DNA of 64,000 bases from Phialophora verrucosa (taxonomy: Eukaryota > Ascomycota > Eurotiomycetes > Chaetothyriales > Herpotrichiellaceae). The stretch is from positions 1-64,000 of the forward strand of contig MSED01000001.1 in the NCBI GenBank assembly GCA_002099365.1, read 5' to 3'. A program made the translations under genes and the position numbers. Below, piece by piece: positions 34,295 to 44,297 of the stretch. The notes below the pieces were generated by a model that searched no databases, had not been told where the DNA came from, and saw only the letters and a list, made by a program, of their open reading frames with translations. How positions within the stretch are numbered: position 1 is the stretch's first letter; each line of letters begins with the position of its first letter.

Positions 34295-34850
34295 CGGGAA
34301 TAGGTAGACATCGAATGCATTTATCAGCATTGAGAGTCACGGTAGGGGTATACAACGAACGCTGCATTAGGACCCATTTCCTGCCCATCGAAAGTGGTAT
34401 CATGCGTGCAATCCGGTCATGAAGCCCCGCCTTTTTAGAACAACGGGCTACTCGCACACTGCATGCACTCGGGAGTGCGAGATCGACCTTCGGTAGGGGA
34501 GGCCGAAATAGCGGGATAGCTGTGGAGTGTGTTGGCACGCCTTACGCAGCCAAGACGCGGTTCATCGAGGCCTAAGAAATTGCATCTCTGCCCCTGATTT
34601 CCATGTTGTTGCCGTCCCAGTTTCATGATTTGCGCGCCGTCCCAACCAGATACCGCGAGTTTATCGCAATAGTGGATTGGAAGCATGAAAAGCCACGGTG
34701 TACTCCGTACGGAGTATGTTGTGGAACGCGTGCTTTCTGGGTCTAGATGGCCCTTCTGTTGTCGGTGAGGTTACTCCGTGCTTGATCTTTCTTGCGTGGC
34801 ATTTTGCGATTTCCGTCTGCTCTCGGCCGCTGTGTCGTCGGATTGTCAAG
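34295..34850. other. Intergenic with a perfect palindrome
   Basis: These 556 bp contain the palindrome at 34701-34716 and the promoter of the surface-protein gene. No other feature is seen. Confidence 0.5.
34701..34716. promoter_or_regulatory. 16-bp perfect palindrome TACTCCGTACGGAGTA
   Basis: The sequence is fully self-complementary and lies 135 bp upstream of a start codon. A half-site variant (TTACTCCGTGC) follows at about 34770, and a related GCTCCGTACTTTGTAC lies near 61800 in another promoter. This suggests a recurring regulatory or repeat-derived motif; the binding factor is unknown. Confidence 0.45.
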
Positions 34851-36024
34851 ATGCTGACCGTCCTGCTCCTCGTCGCTTCCTGGGTGTTGCGGTCTCAATG
34901 CCTCGAAGTGACAAACACGTCATTGTGCGTCGATACGTGCGACGGGCCTTCGTTGACCTACAGCTCGGACCTGTCCTGCAGCGACGATGAGTACTGGAAT
35001 ACGGCAAATGGCGTGCTATTTCGCAGCTGTCTGGATTGCGAGAGTACGAGTTCAGCCGAAAGTGGTGATACCAGCACACCCCAAAACAATGACATTTACT
35101 GGTTTCTATGTGAGGGAGACGCCCCCCAGATCCCGGCAGGAAGCTGACCAACAGTCAACGTGAAATATACGCTGCAGTTCTGTATGTTCCAGGGCAACGG
35201 AAGCACGCCAAATCTACCTCAATGCGAAGCCGACTGTGCTGGATTGTATCCAGTACTCCAGACATCGTGGTTTTCACCAGAACCTGCCCAACAGTATGAC
35301 TATTGCTCGATCAACGATACTGCCTTTCCAACATATGCAAGTACTTGCGCGTCGTGTCTGCTGTCACATGAAGGGTCGGTTGTGCTGGGAAACTGTAAGG
35401 GCTCCTCATCATGCATGAATTGGCGCTGACGGAATAGTCCTCAACACGATGCAATCTTCGTGCGACGACCGACCTGATGCAAGCTTGGGGCAAACGGTGG
35501 CTCTTGAACGAGAACTGTTCAATACTGCCACAGTCGGCACCGCAACAACTACGTCGATGACGACCTCGAGCACGCCCTCCGCAACAACGTCAAGTACAAG
35601 TTCGGCAGCGACGACAACTCGCTCTGCGTCGACTCCGTCCACCGACGACACAACCCCGCCTCCTGCAGCGTCCTCCGAACCCGTCAGCACCACTCCTTCT
35701 GCCCAACAAACCTCACAAAGCAGCTCCCCAGGTCTGGCACCTGGGGCAGCGGCCGGCATCGGAATCGGCTGTGGATTGGGTGCCATTGCACTCGCTGCTG
35801 GGTTCGGCTGGTTCATCTTAGATCGAAGACGGCGGAAACAGCAGGCACTGTCCCATGACAACGCGTTCACGTACCAGGACTCAAAGTCAGGGTTGCTCAG
35901 TGTTTCGCCTCACCAGCCAGTTCCACTGTACGCACAACAACTGGCAAGTCGAGAACTGCATGAAATGGATAGTAGAGAGAGCAAGAATTGGAGGAGCGAG
36001 TTGGATGGACAGCCTGTACATTGA
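34851..36024 (+). CDS. Single-pass cell-surface protein with Cys-rich ectodomain
   Basis: Protein of 361 residues from exons 34851-35109, 35155-35394 and 35438-36024. A signal peptide (1 to about 18, MLTVLLLVASW) is followed by a cysteine-rich ectodomain (about 25-175), a Ser/Thr-rich stalk (about 180-250), a glycine-rich transmembrane helix (about 258-282, GLGAIALAAGFGWFILD) with RRRRK on the cytoplasmic side, and a short tail. This layout is common in fungal wall-stress sensors and other surface proteins, but I recognise no specific family. The ATG at 34851 was chosen because it begins the signal peptide; the frame is open upstream. Its stop codon lies four bases from the stop of the convergent Sas10 gene. 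Confidence 0.8.
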
Positions 36025-36028
36025 TCTC

Positions 36029-37768
36029 TCACAATTTGATACTCTTGACCACATTTGTCTTGATGCCCGTCGCCTCACCACCGTATCCTCCTTTCCCCTC
36101 GCCGCCTTTGTAGACAGGTCTTATTGAACCCAACTTCTTCATCTTCTCGTCGAACTTCTTCCTCTTCTTGACACGAGGGTTCCGGACGTCCTTCTTCCTC
36201 TTCGGTTGCAGACCTTTGTTCTTCTCGATCGCGTAGGTGATCTTCCTCTTGCCGTCTGGTCCGACTTGTTCTTGTTCGTAGACTTGAGCGCCCAGTCTAG
36301 CGGCCTCGGCGAATGCTTCTGCTTTGGCTCGCTTGTCTGCTTTCTTTTGCTTGGAATTCGAGACCAGCATATCGTAGTACTCGTTGGCTTCGTCGTTGAT
36401 TTTCTGGCCATCATCCGAGCCTTCATCGCCAGTGCCAAGAGCCTCGTCTTTGTTTGGTTCGGACCGTGCCCTCTGCTCTGCTTCCCGCATCAAGCGTTCG
36501 TGCTTGTCCCGTATGCGTTCTTTGTAGGGCACATCATCGTCGCCGCCCGCTTGTCGCGATGCTTCGCCTCGCTTATTCGCCTTTTGCGCAATCTGAGAGG
36601 TGTAGAATCGTAGACTCTTTTTCCGCCGGGCCTTCTCTTCCGCTTCTTCGTAGGTCAAAGGTGCTTCGTCGCCGAAATCCGATTCTGCTTCAACTGGTTT
36701 CTTCAGGGAAGCATCCAACAGTTCCTGTAGGTCGTTCCGCTTCGGTTTCTTTTCCCTCTTTCGTTTGGTGCTTGCAGTTTGAGGTGCTGGCGATGCAAAT
36801 ACCGGTGATGGCGATGGTAAACTCCGCTTCTTTTCCTTCTTTTCCTTCTTCGCCTTCTTTGCGGGCGCGGGCACAGTCTCTTCCGGTGACGCGGGCAGCT
36901 TGTCCCTGGTATGCTTTTCCTCCGTCTGGATCTCAGTCGACTGCAAGGATTCGACTTCCTGCCACAGCTGCCGACAACTCACAAGGTTCATCATGATTGG
37001 ATGCTCGCGTAACTCTCCCGGAGGCATTGCCAGGCCGTCCTTGGAAGACGTGAGGAGGGAAAGATACATCGCGACTGAACCCAGGTATGCTGACAAGGCT
37101 CGGAATTTGAGAGTAGAACCATCCTTTGGCTGTTCCAATTCCGCCTCCTTCTTGAGTATCTGGTACGTAAACTGCAACGCCAAAAAGTCGTTCGCCAAGG
37201 GTTCGAATTCAGGGTATCTCGACTTGAGGATCTTCAATCGTTCGTCGTTTGTCGCATGCTCCGGTATTTTCAATTGTGGTAGTCTCTGGACAGTAGGTCC
37301 CTTCTCTGTCTGGTTGTCGTCCACCCAAGCGCTTTCGTCGAACCCGAAATCGGCTTCAGTCATGCCCTGGAGCTGTTTTTCCTGTAACCTCCGCGCCTCT
37401 TGCTCCTCCTCCAGCGCATCCGCTTCCGTCTCTATGACATCAGCATTGTAATAGTCTGCCTTGGATGTTCCCCAGTGAGTCTCATCTTCTTCCTCTTCTT
37501 CGACAGCATTCTGCGCTTCATCCTCGTCTTCAGATTCTTCGTCCAGATCTTGGTACACTTCCTCATCGGAGGCCTGTAGGTTTCGCTCTTGCTCTTCTAG
37601 CTTCCTCCTCCTCTTTGCAGCAGGCTCCTCATCAAGCAAGACTTTGTCTCGCCCCGCGAAGAACTCATCTTCGGAGTCGTTGAAGGTTTCTTCAGGATTG
37701 AATCGGTCGGTATCCTGCTGTCGCGTAGCCACTCCTGTCGCACGTGAGGCTTTTCTTTTCTTCGCCAT
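36029..37768 (-). CDS. SAS10: Sas10/Utp3, U3 small-subunit processome factor
   Basis: Nucleolar protein of the SSU processome, needed for 18S rRNA maturation. It is one exon of 579 residues. The N-terminal third is acidic (EEEEEDE runs) with KKRK and AAKRRRK basic patches. The Sas10/Utp3/C1D domain is visible at about 185-280 (ILKSRYPEFEPLANDF and ALSAYLGSVAMYLSLL). Charged linkers follow. The C-terminal Sas10 domain (about 495-579) contains GKRKITYAIEKNKGL, VRNPRVKKRKKF and PVYKGGEGKGGYGGE, hallmarks of the family. The frame is open upstream; the ATG at 37768 (MAKKRKAS) is the usual start. Confidence 0.95.
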   Translation of the reverse strand: MAKKRKASRATGVATRQQDTDRFNPEETFNDSEDEFFAGRDKVLLDEEPAAKRRRKLEEQERNLQASDEEVYQDLDEESEDEDEAQNAVEEEEEDETHWGTSKADYYNADVIETEADALEEEQEARRLQEKQLQGMTEADFGFDESAWVDDNQTEKGPTVQRLPQLKIPEHATNDERLKILKSRYPEFEPLANDFLALQFTYQILKKEAELEQPKDGSTLKFRALSAYLGSVAMYLSLLTSSKDGLAMPPGELREHPIMMNLVSCRQLWQEVESLQSTEIQTEEKHTRDKLPASPEETVPAPAKKAKKEKKEKKRSLPSPSPVFASPAPQTASTKRKREKKPKRNDLQELLDASLKKPVEAESDFGDEAPLTYEEAEEKARRKKSLRFYTSQIAQKANKRGEASRQAGGDDDVPYKERIRDKHERLMREAEQRARSEPNKDEALGTGDEGSDDGQKINDEANEYYDMLVSNSKQKKADKRAKAEAFAEAARLGAQVYEQEQVGPDGKRKITYAIEKNKGLQPKRKKDVRNPRVKKRKKFDEKMKKLGSIRPVYKGGEGKGGYGGEATGIKTNVVKSIKL

Positions 37769-38481
37769 TGCAAGGCATGTAGCTTGCAATACCGGATGCT
37801 GAAAGTGAGAGACCTCTGCACTCGAGCAACGGTGGCGGCCGCAGTTGGATGTCGAAACTTTTTTGGGCCGGACTTGGCGTACGCAACAACTTCGGCAAAA
37901 CAATCACCGAGCAAGAACTCATGCATCCGGCCACCTATGGCGGAGACGGTTAAAACTAATATGAATTGTCCTGATATTCTTTGAGACAGCTCGAGCTCGG
38001 CCTTGTGATCAAGCTAATCTCTACATCATGCTTCCATCAAGCTGAGAGTCCGTGGTGAAGGGCATACCTCCTGCATCTCTCTATCTCTTCATCTCTTCAT
38101 CTCTTCATCTCTTCATCTCTTCATCTCTTCATCTCTTCATCTCTTCATCTCTTCATCTCTTCATCTCTTCATCTCTTCATCTCTTCATCTCTTCATCTCT
38201 TCATCTCTTCATCTCTTCATCTCTTCATCTCTTCATCTCTTCATCTCTTCATCTCTTCATCTCTTCATCTCTTCATCTCTTCATCTCTTCATCTCTCCAT
38301 CTCAAGCTCCTGTCGGCTTTCCTCTCGGCCTCACAGCAATATCGTGGCTTCACCCACCTAGTGAACCCAGCGATGGCCCTCATGTCCTCTCGCAGTCTGG
38401 ACACAAGTACATCTCGATTTCAGACGCTCTTAATCCCCGCCTAGAAAAAAATACATTGTCTCCCTTCCGTTCGTGGCGTCT
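37769..38481. other. Intergenic with minisatellite
   Basis: These 713 bp lie upstream of the Sas10 gene and are dominated by the 8-bp repeat tract at 38087-38302. No gene is supported. Confidence 0.6.
38087..38302. repeat. Minisatellite, (CTTCATCT)26 plus one variant unit
   Basis: Twenty-six perfect copies of CTTCATCT run from 38087 to 38294, followed by one variant copy (CTCCATCT). Because 8 is not a multiple of 3, every reading frame cycles through the same eight codons without a stop, which creates an artificial open frame at 38052-38444. One strand is pure pyrimidine except for the single A per unit. Length is likely to vary between strains. Confidence 0.95.
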
Positions 38482-39199
38482 TCAGTACTGTCCTATTTGC
38501 TTTATCAGTTTTGGCAACAGCAGGTAGTGATATGCATGCACACCTGGTCTGAAACCAACCGTATGTTGGCTTCTCCTTCGGTTCGTTCTAGTCCACCCAC
38601 GGAAATCTTCGCCAGGCCACACTCTCAGTCCAACGACCTCCTCGAGACTAGCCTCACGAGTCGCTGCAGAATGTTCGGCAAGGAATGCTTTGAACTTAGC
38701 GTCATTGAGATCCATGGATGCCATTGGAGCAGCTGTATCTCTGTCGCGCTGCAAGTTTGCCGGGTCATAGGCGAACTCTGACATCCACGCAAATTCTTTG
38801 CCATTCGACCTTCCCTTTGCGACCAGCTTCCACGCCCTTGTAGAAGGGCCTTGGTACGAGTATTTGCCGTAGAAATGCCTCGTACCCACCCAGGACAAAG
38901 TAATGTTGTTAAATCCAACGAGAAACTGGTTATTGTCGATGTCGAAATGGCGAAGCATTCCGATACCGGATGTCTTGCTGTTTCACTGTTGACAATCAAG
39001 GACGAGTCCAGCGCCGCTCATACGGCTTTTCGGGAACTTGTAAGTCATTTCATGCTTCTCGAGAAGAGCATTTCCGACTTCGTGGACCCATTGGGGGGCC
39101 CAAGATCTTCGAACTTGGTCTCAGCTGGGTAGAGATCGTCGATGTGTGAAAGATTTCGGATGAGTACGGGGCCGTGACTGTCTCAGTAATGGTGGCCAT
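38482..39199 (-). pseudogene. Decayed gene of unknown family
   Basis: An intact minus-strand frame at 38958-38482 (about 158 codons) contains FLVGFNNITLSW, GTRHFYGKYSYQGP, EFAYDPANLQRDRDTA and VVGLRVWPGEDFRGW, clearly protein-like. Upstream, other frames continue the same protein: DIRYRNASP, then TYKFPKSRMSGAGLV, then RNLSHIDDLYPAETKFEDLGPP, and finally an ATG at 39199 reading MATITETVTAPYSSE. At least three frame changes separate these parts, and I found no introns that repair them; one is a single extra T near 38950. I do not recognise the family. A real gene with unusual splicing cannot be fully excluded. Confidence 0.5.
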
Positions 39200-40023
39200 G
39201 GTGTTTTAGATATCTTATGATTGTGGGAGGTTGATGAGATTACAGATGTTAGTATTTGCTTGTAAGTATTTACTTTTGTTCGAGCCGGTTTCTGTATGTG
39301 TATATTCTGCGAACGTGAGAAGCGTTTGGGCAGGAGGAGGCTGTGGCTCGGACATATAGCAGTGAACGAGGCTCCTCGCTTGTTCGTGTAAACGCAAAAC
39401 CATCGAGAACACCGGTGCTTTGACGAAGAAGCGGAGTTTGGCACAAGACTGGTGACAACATTCGAGTTCAAAAGTGCTTACCACAATGTCATCTTACCAC
39501 AGCCACGAAACCGTTACCTGGATCCTTGTGCATGCCAACAACACAACACTTAGAGGACTCTTTCGGTGACAAGAAACTGTTGTCAGCGGTGATAAGTCAA
39601 TGGCTCGTCTGAGACTCAGTGACAAGAGCCGGATCTGGACTCACTCCAAGGCTGCCAAAAACTGTGGAGAAGGACAGTTGCTCTAGCATCGGTCGTGATT
39701 TGTGACAATTCTATCGTGAGATCTCCGTCCAGACGATATTGTGCTCGTTCCCTTGTTGATGCCAGTCGATCGAGCTTCATCACCACTAGGAGTCTGTGTG
39801 ATGGAGATGCTCAATACAGTCCGCTACCTCTCCTGAACACTTTTATGCAACTCGGCAAGAGTTCGCCCGACCTACGCCCAGCTTGAGAGAATATTTTGTC
39901 CTCACCCCTGACACGTCATATTTTAGGCCACCGACTACCTGCACATGCGATTGGAGGACTCAATAGGGGAATCTATTATCAACACCAAGCAAGAATTGAT
40001 GATCTAAGTCGATATTGTTAGAC
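39200..40023. other. Intergenic, divergent
   Basis: These 824 bp lie between the decayed gene and the 3-ketosphinganine reductase gene and hold their promoters. No other feature is recognised. Confidence 0.5.
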
Positions 40024-41100
40024 ATGCCCTGGCCCTCAGAGTACACCCTCGCTGCCACAGTGCTCGTCCTCTCCCTCCCAATCGTGTACAACATGGTCTT
40101 CTCCTCGCGCAACAAATTCCCCGTTGAGGGTCTCACCGCGGTCGTGACCGGAGGCTCGCAAGGTCTGGGGCTCGCCCTTGCGCAAGAATTGTCGTCGCGG
40201 GGTGCGAACGTGGTCGTCGTCGCACGGGACACAGCGAAGCTCGAGAGCGCAGTCAAGACACTTCAAGCACGGGCAAAATCTCTGCAACAACGCTTTTCCC
40301 ATCTATCCTACGACCTCCGCCTTCCCGAGTCCGCCCCGAGTATACTACAAGAGGTGAAAACATGGAACAACAGCGAGGCGCCGGACCTGATATTCTGCTG
40401 CGCGGGACACTGTTATCCATCATTCTTTGCGGACGCACCGGTCGAGCAACTCAAGGATCAGATGGATACGGTCTACTGGAGTTGCGCGTGGATAGCACAC
40501 GCGGCGATTAACATGTGGAAGACGCCATCACGCTCTGAGCAGAAGACCTCCCGACCCAGACCAACGAGGCATATCATCTTCACTTGCTCTGTGCTCGCCT
40601 TTTTCGCCGTGGCGGGCTACTCGCCTTATTCGCCGTGTAAGGCGGCCATGCGGGCACTAGCAGACGCATTGAATCAGGAGGTCGAAGTCTACAACGGTTC
40701 ACGACAGAATCCTTCAGCTGGCCCCGTACCCGATGCAGACATGAAAGTCCACATCCTCTTTCCCGTGGGCATTATCTCACCTGGTCTAGAAAACGAGAAC
40801 AAAATCAAACCCTCGTTGACACTTCAACTCGAGAAGGATGATAAACCACAGCAACCCGAAGATATCGCAAAGCTTGCGCTTAGCCGACTCGGTGCCGGAG
40901 ACTTCATGATTAGCACCCTGTTCTTGGGCCATCTGATGCGAGGGGCAGGCATGAGCGGAAGTGTGAGGAAGAATTTCATGGATGTCTTCTGGAACTGGCT
41001 CGGATCAATCGTCATCCTCTTTGTCGCGCCAGATTTTGTCTCGAAATGCCGAAAATGGGGCAAAGAAAAGGGCATGAACTCAACCACTCATAGCAGCTGA
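40024..41100 (+). CDS. TSC10: 3-ketosphinganine (3-dehydrosphinganine) reductase
   Basis: Short-chain dehydrogenase of the ER membrane that reduces 3-ketosphinganine to sphinganine with NADPH, the second step of sphingolipid synthesis. It is one exon of 358 residues. An N-terminal membrane segment (about 8-26) precedes the cofactor loop TGGSQGLG (42-49), VVVARD after strand 2, FCCAGH, and the catalytic Tyr202-Ser-Pro-Cys-Lys206 in YSPYSPCK. C-terminal hydrophobic stretches (WNWLGSIVILFVAP) fit the membrane-bound Tsc10/KDSR family. The ATG at 40024 is chosen. Its stop codon is two bases from that of the convergent MSH5 gene, so the transcripts must overlap. The Delta4-sphingolipid desaturase gene lies 3.2 kb away. 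Confidence 0.9.
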   Translation: MPWPSEYTLAATVLVLSLPIVYNMVFSSRNKFPVEGLTAVVTGGSQGLGLALAQELSSRGANVVVVARDTAKLESAVKTLQARAKSLQQRFSHLSYDLRLPESAPSILQEVKTWNNSEAPDLIFCCAGHCYPSFFADAPVEQLKDQMDTVYWSCAWIAHAAINMWKTPSRSEQKTSRPRPTRHIIFTCSVLAFFAVAGYSPYSPCKAAMRALADALNQEVEVYNGSRQNPSAGPVPDADMKVHILFPVGIISPGLENENKIKPSLTLQLEKDDKPQQPEDIAKLALSRLGAGDFMISTLFLGHLMRGAGMSGSVRKNFMDVFWNWLGSIVILFVAPDFVSKCRKWGKEKGMNSTTHSS

Positions 41101-41102
41101 AA

Positions 41103-44049
41103 TCAACACGATAAGCTCGTCTTCGTAACTGGCGCAACCTGTAGCATGGCATCCAAGGCAAGTCCCAACTCATCCTTGGTCCAGTCTCGATCAAAATCCT
41201 GATCGACGAAAACTTGAGCAGAGTTTTGCGCGTGCTCCAAGTCCTCCTTCGCATCCTCCGTCAGGGCCGAACAGATTGCGACCAAATCCTCCCCTTTCCC
41301 AGCCAATCGAGCCAACTCAACAGCTCGTTCAACAACCCCTGCGGGCACACCATTCATAGCCGCACATTGTGTCCCATAGGACAAATCACTCCTCCCGGGA
41401 CGAAGATTGTACAAATATGTTATCTCGCTGTTGTGCTCACCGGCGGTTGGTTCATCCCGCGCCTCGACTTGCACCTCCATGTGCGCCAAGGAAAGATTCT
41501 GGGCGTCATCGAAAAGGCCCAAGTCAAATATCTCATGAAAATGGGTGGCGACCAGGGTCTTCGGAGAGTTGGCACCCAATGATAGCAAATGTTGGAATAC
41601 TCCTGCAGCAAGACCAGCGCCATCACATGTGTCAGTCCCCTTGCCGAACTCGTCAACGACCACCAAACTTCTTCTTGTGCACGAGTTCAGGGCCATTGCA
41701 ATCTGCTGCATATCAATCATGAAAGCAGACTGAACCTTTGACACGGTTTCCCGGGTTGAAATACGTGTGAGGATTCTATCGGTGATGCCGATGGTTGCGG
41801 CATCGGCTGGTAGGAAAGATCCGATTTGGGCCATGTAGACAGCCAAAGCAACCTGCTTCTGATAGACAGACTTGCCCGAGTAGTTGGGCCCTGTCAGTAA
41901 TAGCATGCTTGGTCCATCACCTTCCTCTTGCCCATTGCCACCGATAAGGTTGGTATCATTCGCGACAAAGGACGGTACCGCCATCTCTTGCAGGAGGTGT
42001 CTGCCTCCTTTGATCTTGATTATATTCTCCTCTGTGATTGTCGGCCGAATCAACTTGCAATGGTAGGCGACTTGAGAAAAAGCCAATAAGCAGTCCAACT
42101 CACCGCACAGGTCAGACGCGGCGATGAGAAGTTCCTCTTCTTGCAGAACACGTTGTGCCAGATCGTAGGCAATCTCCACCTCAATCTCACAAATGGCGGA
42201 ATACAGGTCTCCCAGCTCATTATCCAGTCTACTCGTCGTTTCATCCTTGAAGTACGCTTGAGATGGGGTGGTGAACATGAGCTGCCACCCTAGATCTTGC
42301 CCGTCGAAGACAGCCTGACCAGTGACTCGGTCTCTCGGTATCGTAATATGGAAGCCCATATGCGGAATATAGGTAACATTGATCTCCAGGCTGAGTTCAG
42401 GTGGCGTCTGAATCTGGATTTCACGAGCCTTGTCAACTAGTAAATTGTCCATGCTGTCGTACACACCCTTGAGTGCATCAAGTTCCGCGTTTATGCCACT
42501 TTTGACCACAGTGCGGTGCTGGTCCATGGACGATTCGCGGTCCACAATTTCATCTACCATCCATCCGATCCTCTTTAAGCTGTTCCGGTCGAGCACAGCA
42601 GCAGCACGAACACACAATGGAAGGCGTTCCGCTCGGAGCGCCTCGCTTAGGCTGTCGGCAATGTCGATGGCATGATAGCAGAACCCGAGCAGTGATTCCT
42701 AGACACCACTTTTGAACGCACTTTGCTTTGCCTTGCCACTGTCAATGCCCTTGTGGAGGAGCGTGATGGTGTTGCGCATGTTCTTGATTCGACCAAGACT
42801 CTCGCTGAGCTTCTTACGTACCGTTTGATTTTCCGGACGGACGAATACTGAGACGAAGTCGAGGCGAGTGTTGATATGGTCGATATCCAGGGATGGCCTC
42901 AAGAACGCTTGTCGCAGATGAACCCTGCCTTGCGGGCTTTTAGTGTGTTGGTGAAATAAGCCATAAAGCGAATGAGATCCCCTTGCCCCAGAAGTACTTG
43001 GTCCTTGGTTGAACCCATTTGGATGTGATTCTGGCTGAATGATCTGCAATGAGACCAAAGTATCAGTATTGACAAGCATGGTCGCTTTTAGACTGAACAT
43101 TTCAAGCCGCGCAATACGGAATGTTTGGTTGGCGTCAGGATTACCAGGCAGATAAACAGTGGATTGTCTTCGTTGCAAGTAAGATAGGATGGCACCAGCA
43201 CAGCCAATGCTGACCTGGTTGTTCACGTCGAGCCATGCCGAAATTTGCATCAGCTTGCCTCTACCCTTCGTTAGGCCAAGCTCCTCAGGCTGCTGCAACT
43301 CTTCCTCGTACATCGTCGACTCCCCCGGAATGAGAAGCTCGGTGGCAGTGTCCTTGGCAAATGAACAGAGGCCGACCAATTTGTTCAAAGCGGCATCGTA
43401 GTGGAACTCGGGCGTTGGTCGGATCTCAAGCTGGTAAGGCAGAGGAGGCTGGCTTTCATCTGGTTATCATCAGTAAATGGTTGCTCATGTTGGAAGAGGT
43501 GCTCACCACCGTCCACAAGTGACATATTGCGGCGAAGCCGATCATTTGGATTATCCGCAGCAGCATCTGACCGAGGAGAGAGGATGACTGTGCTCGGTTG
43601 AAGGTCGAGCTTCACTGAAGATGGGTGAGCAGAAGTCAAACCTATGGCAAGACTGGGTACTTACATTTCTCAACGATCTCATTTCCGCCCCCAATGACTT
43701 CTTCCATACATAGCAAGCGCTCTTCTCCTGCAATGTAGTATGCACAACCAACCTTTCCCTTATCTTTGATGTCGATAGCCATTATCACCTGGTCCATAAA
43801 GTCGTCATCTCGTGCTTCATAGCCATTCCGTTCGTCCGGTACGAAGTGGATGGAAGGTGCAGGCCTTGCATGCCGGACAGGACTGGTCTGAGATGGTGAG
43901 ACAGATGGCGTTCGCAGGGGGATTGAATGTTGGTACGGCTGATTGCGTTGAGGCCCATAGGCTCGACACTCACCACGGGACTTGGCTCCTCTGCCACGAC
44001 CGCGGATGCCGCGGATCGCCCAGGAGCTTCGTCGAGATGATGATGCCAT
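41103..44049 (-). CDS. MSH5: MSH5, meiotic MutS homologue, with an in-frame TAG
   Basis: MutS-family ATPase that pairs with MSH4 to stabilise meiotic crossover intermediates. Minus-strand exons 44049-43665, 43614-43507 and 43459-41103 are joined over introns of 50 and 47 nt and would code for 949 residues. Family regions are clear: the core/lever domains (YGLF, SPQGR, LRQAFLRPSLD), Walker A GPNYSGKS (about 688-695), Walker B VVVDEFGKGTDT, and ATHFHEIFD. However, codon 418 (42701-42699) is TAG in the stretch KSGV-stop-ESLLGF, and both sides are in the same frame. No intron of suitable size and phase removes it. A tryptophan is probably expected there (TGG to TAG, a CpA-to-TpA change on the other strand). 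As written, the product lacks the ATPase domain; sequence error or strain-specific loss are the alternatives. Confidence 0.85.
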
Positions 44050-44112
44050 GCCTGAAACAATCAGTGAAGCGAGCAAAAGGGGGCGGTAGACGAAAAAGAA
44101 AAGACGAAGTCA

Positions 44113-44142
44113 AAAGTGAGAGAAAGTGAGAGAAAGTGAGAG
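44113..44142. repeat. Three copies of a 10-bp repeat in the MSH5 leader
   Basis: AAAGTGAGAG occurs three times in tandem about 65-95 bp upstream of the MSH5 ATG (gene on the minus strand). It is probably part of the untranslated leader. Confidence 0.7.
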
Positions 44143-44297
44143 ACGAGGTTGCTGGATACTCGCCTTCTCTTGACCTGAAGCTGAGACTTGGCAGTCACGT
44201 ACTCGACATTACCGCACAATCAGTCCGCTGACATTCAGAACCCCGATTAGTACATTTCTATCTCATCACATGCATCTCTATTGTCATGTCTTCGTGA

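Noticed and set aside
38052..38444. Plus-strand open frame with SLHLFISS repeats
   Set aside because: It is created by the 8-bp minisatellite, which has no stop in any frame; there is no other sign of a gene.
7351..39295. 16-bp exact match TTGTTCGAGCCGGTTT at about 7353 and 39277
   Set aside because: A single 16-mer match within 64 kb is expected by chance about as often as not.
42650..42760. An intron that would splice out the MSH5 TAG
   Set aside because: Combinations of nearby GT donors with TCTAG, GACAG and CTAAG acceptors give introns that are too short, shift the frame or run into a TAA.
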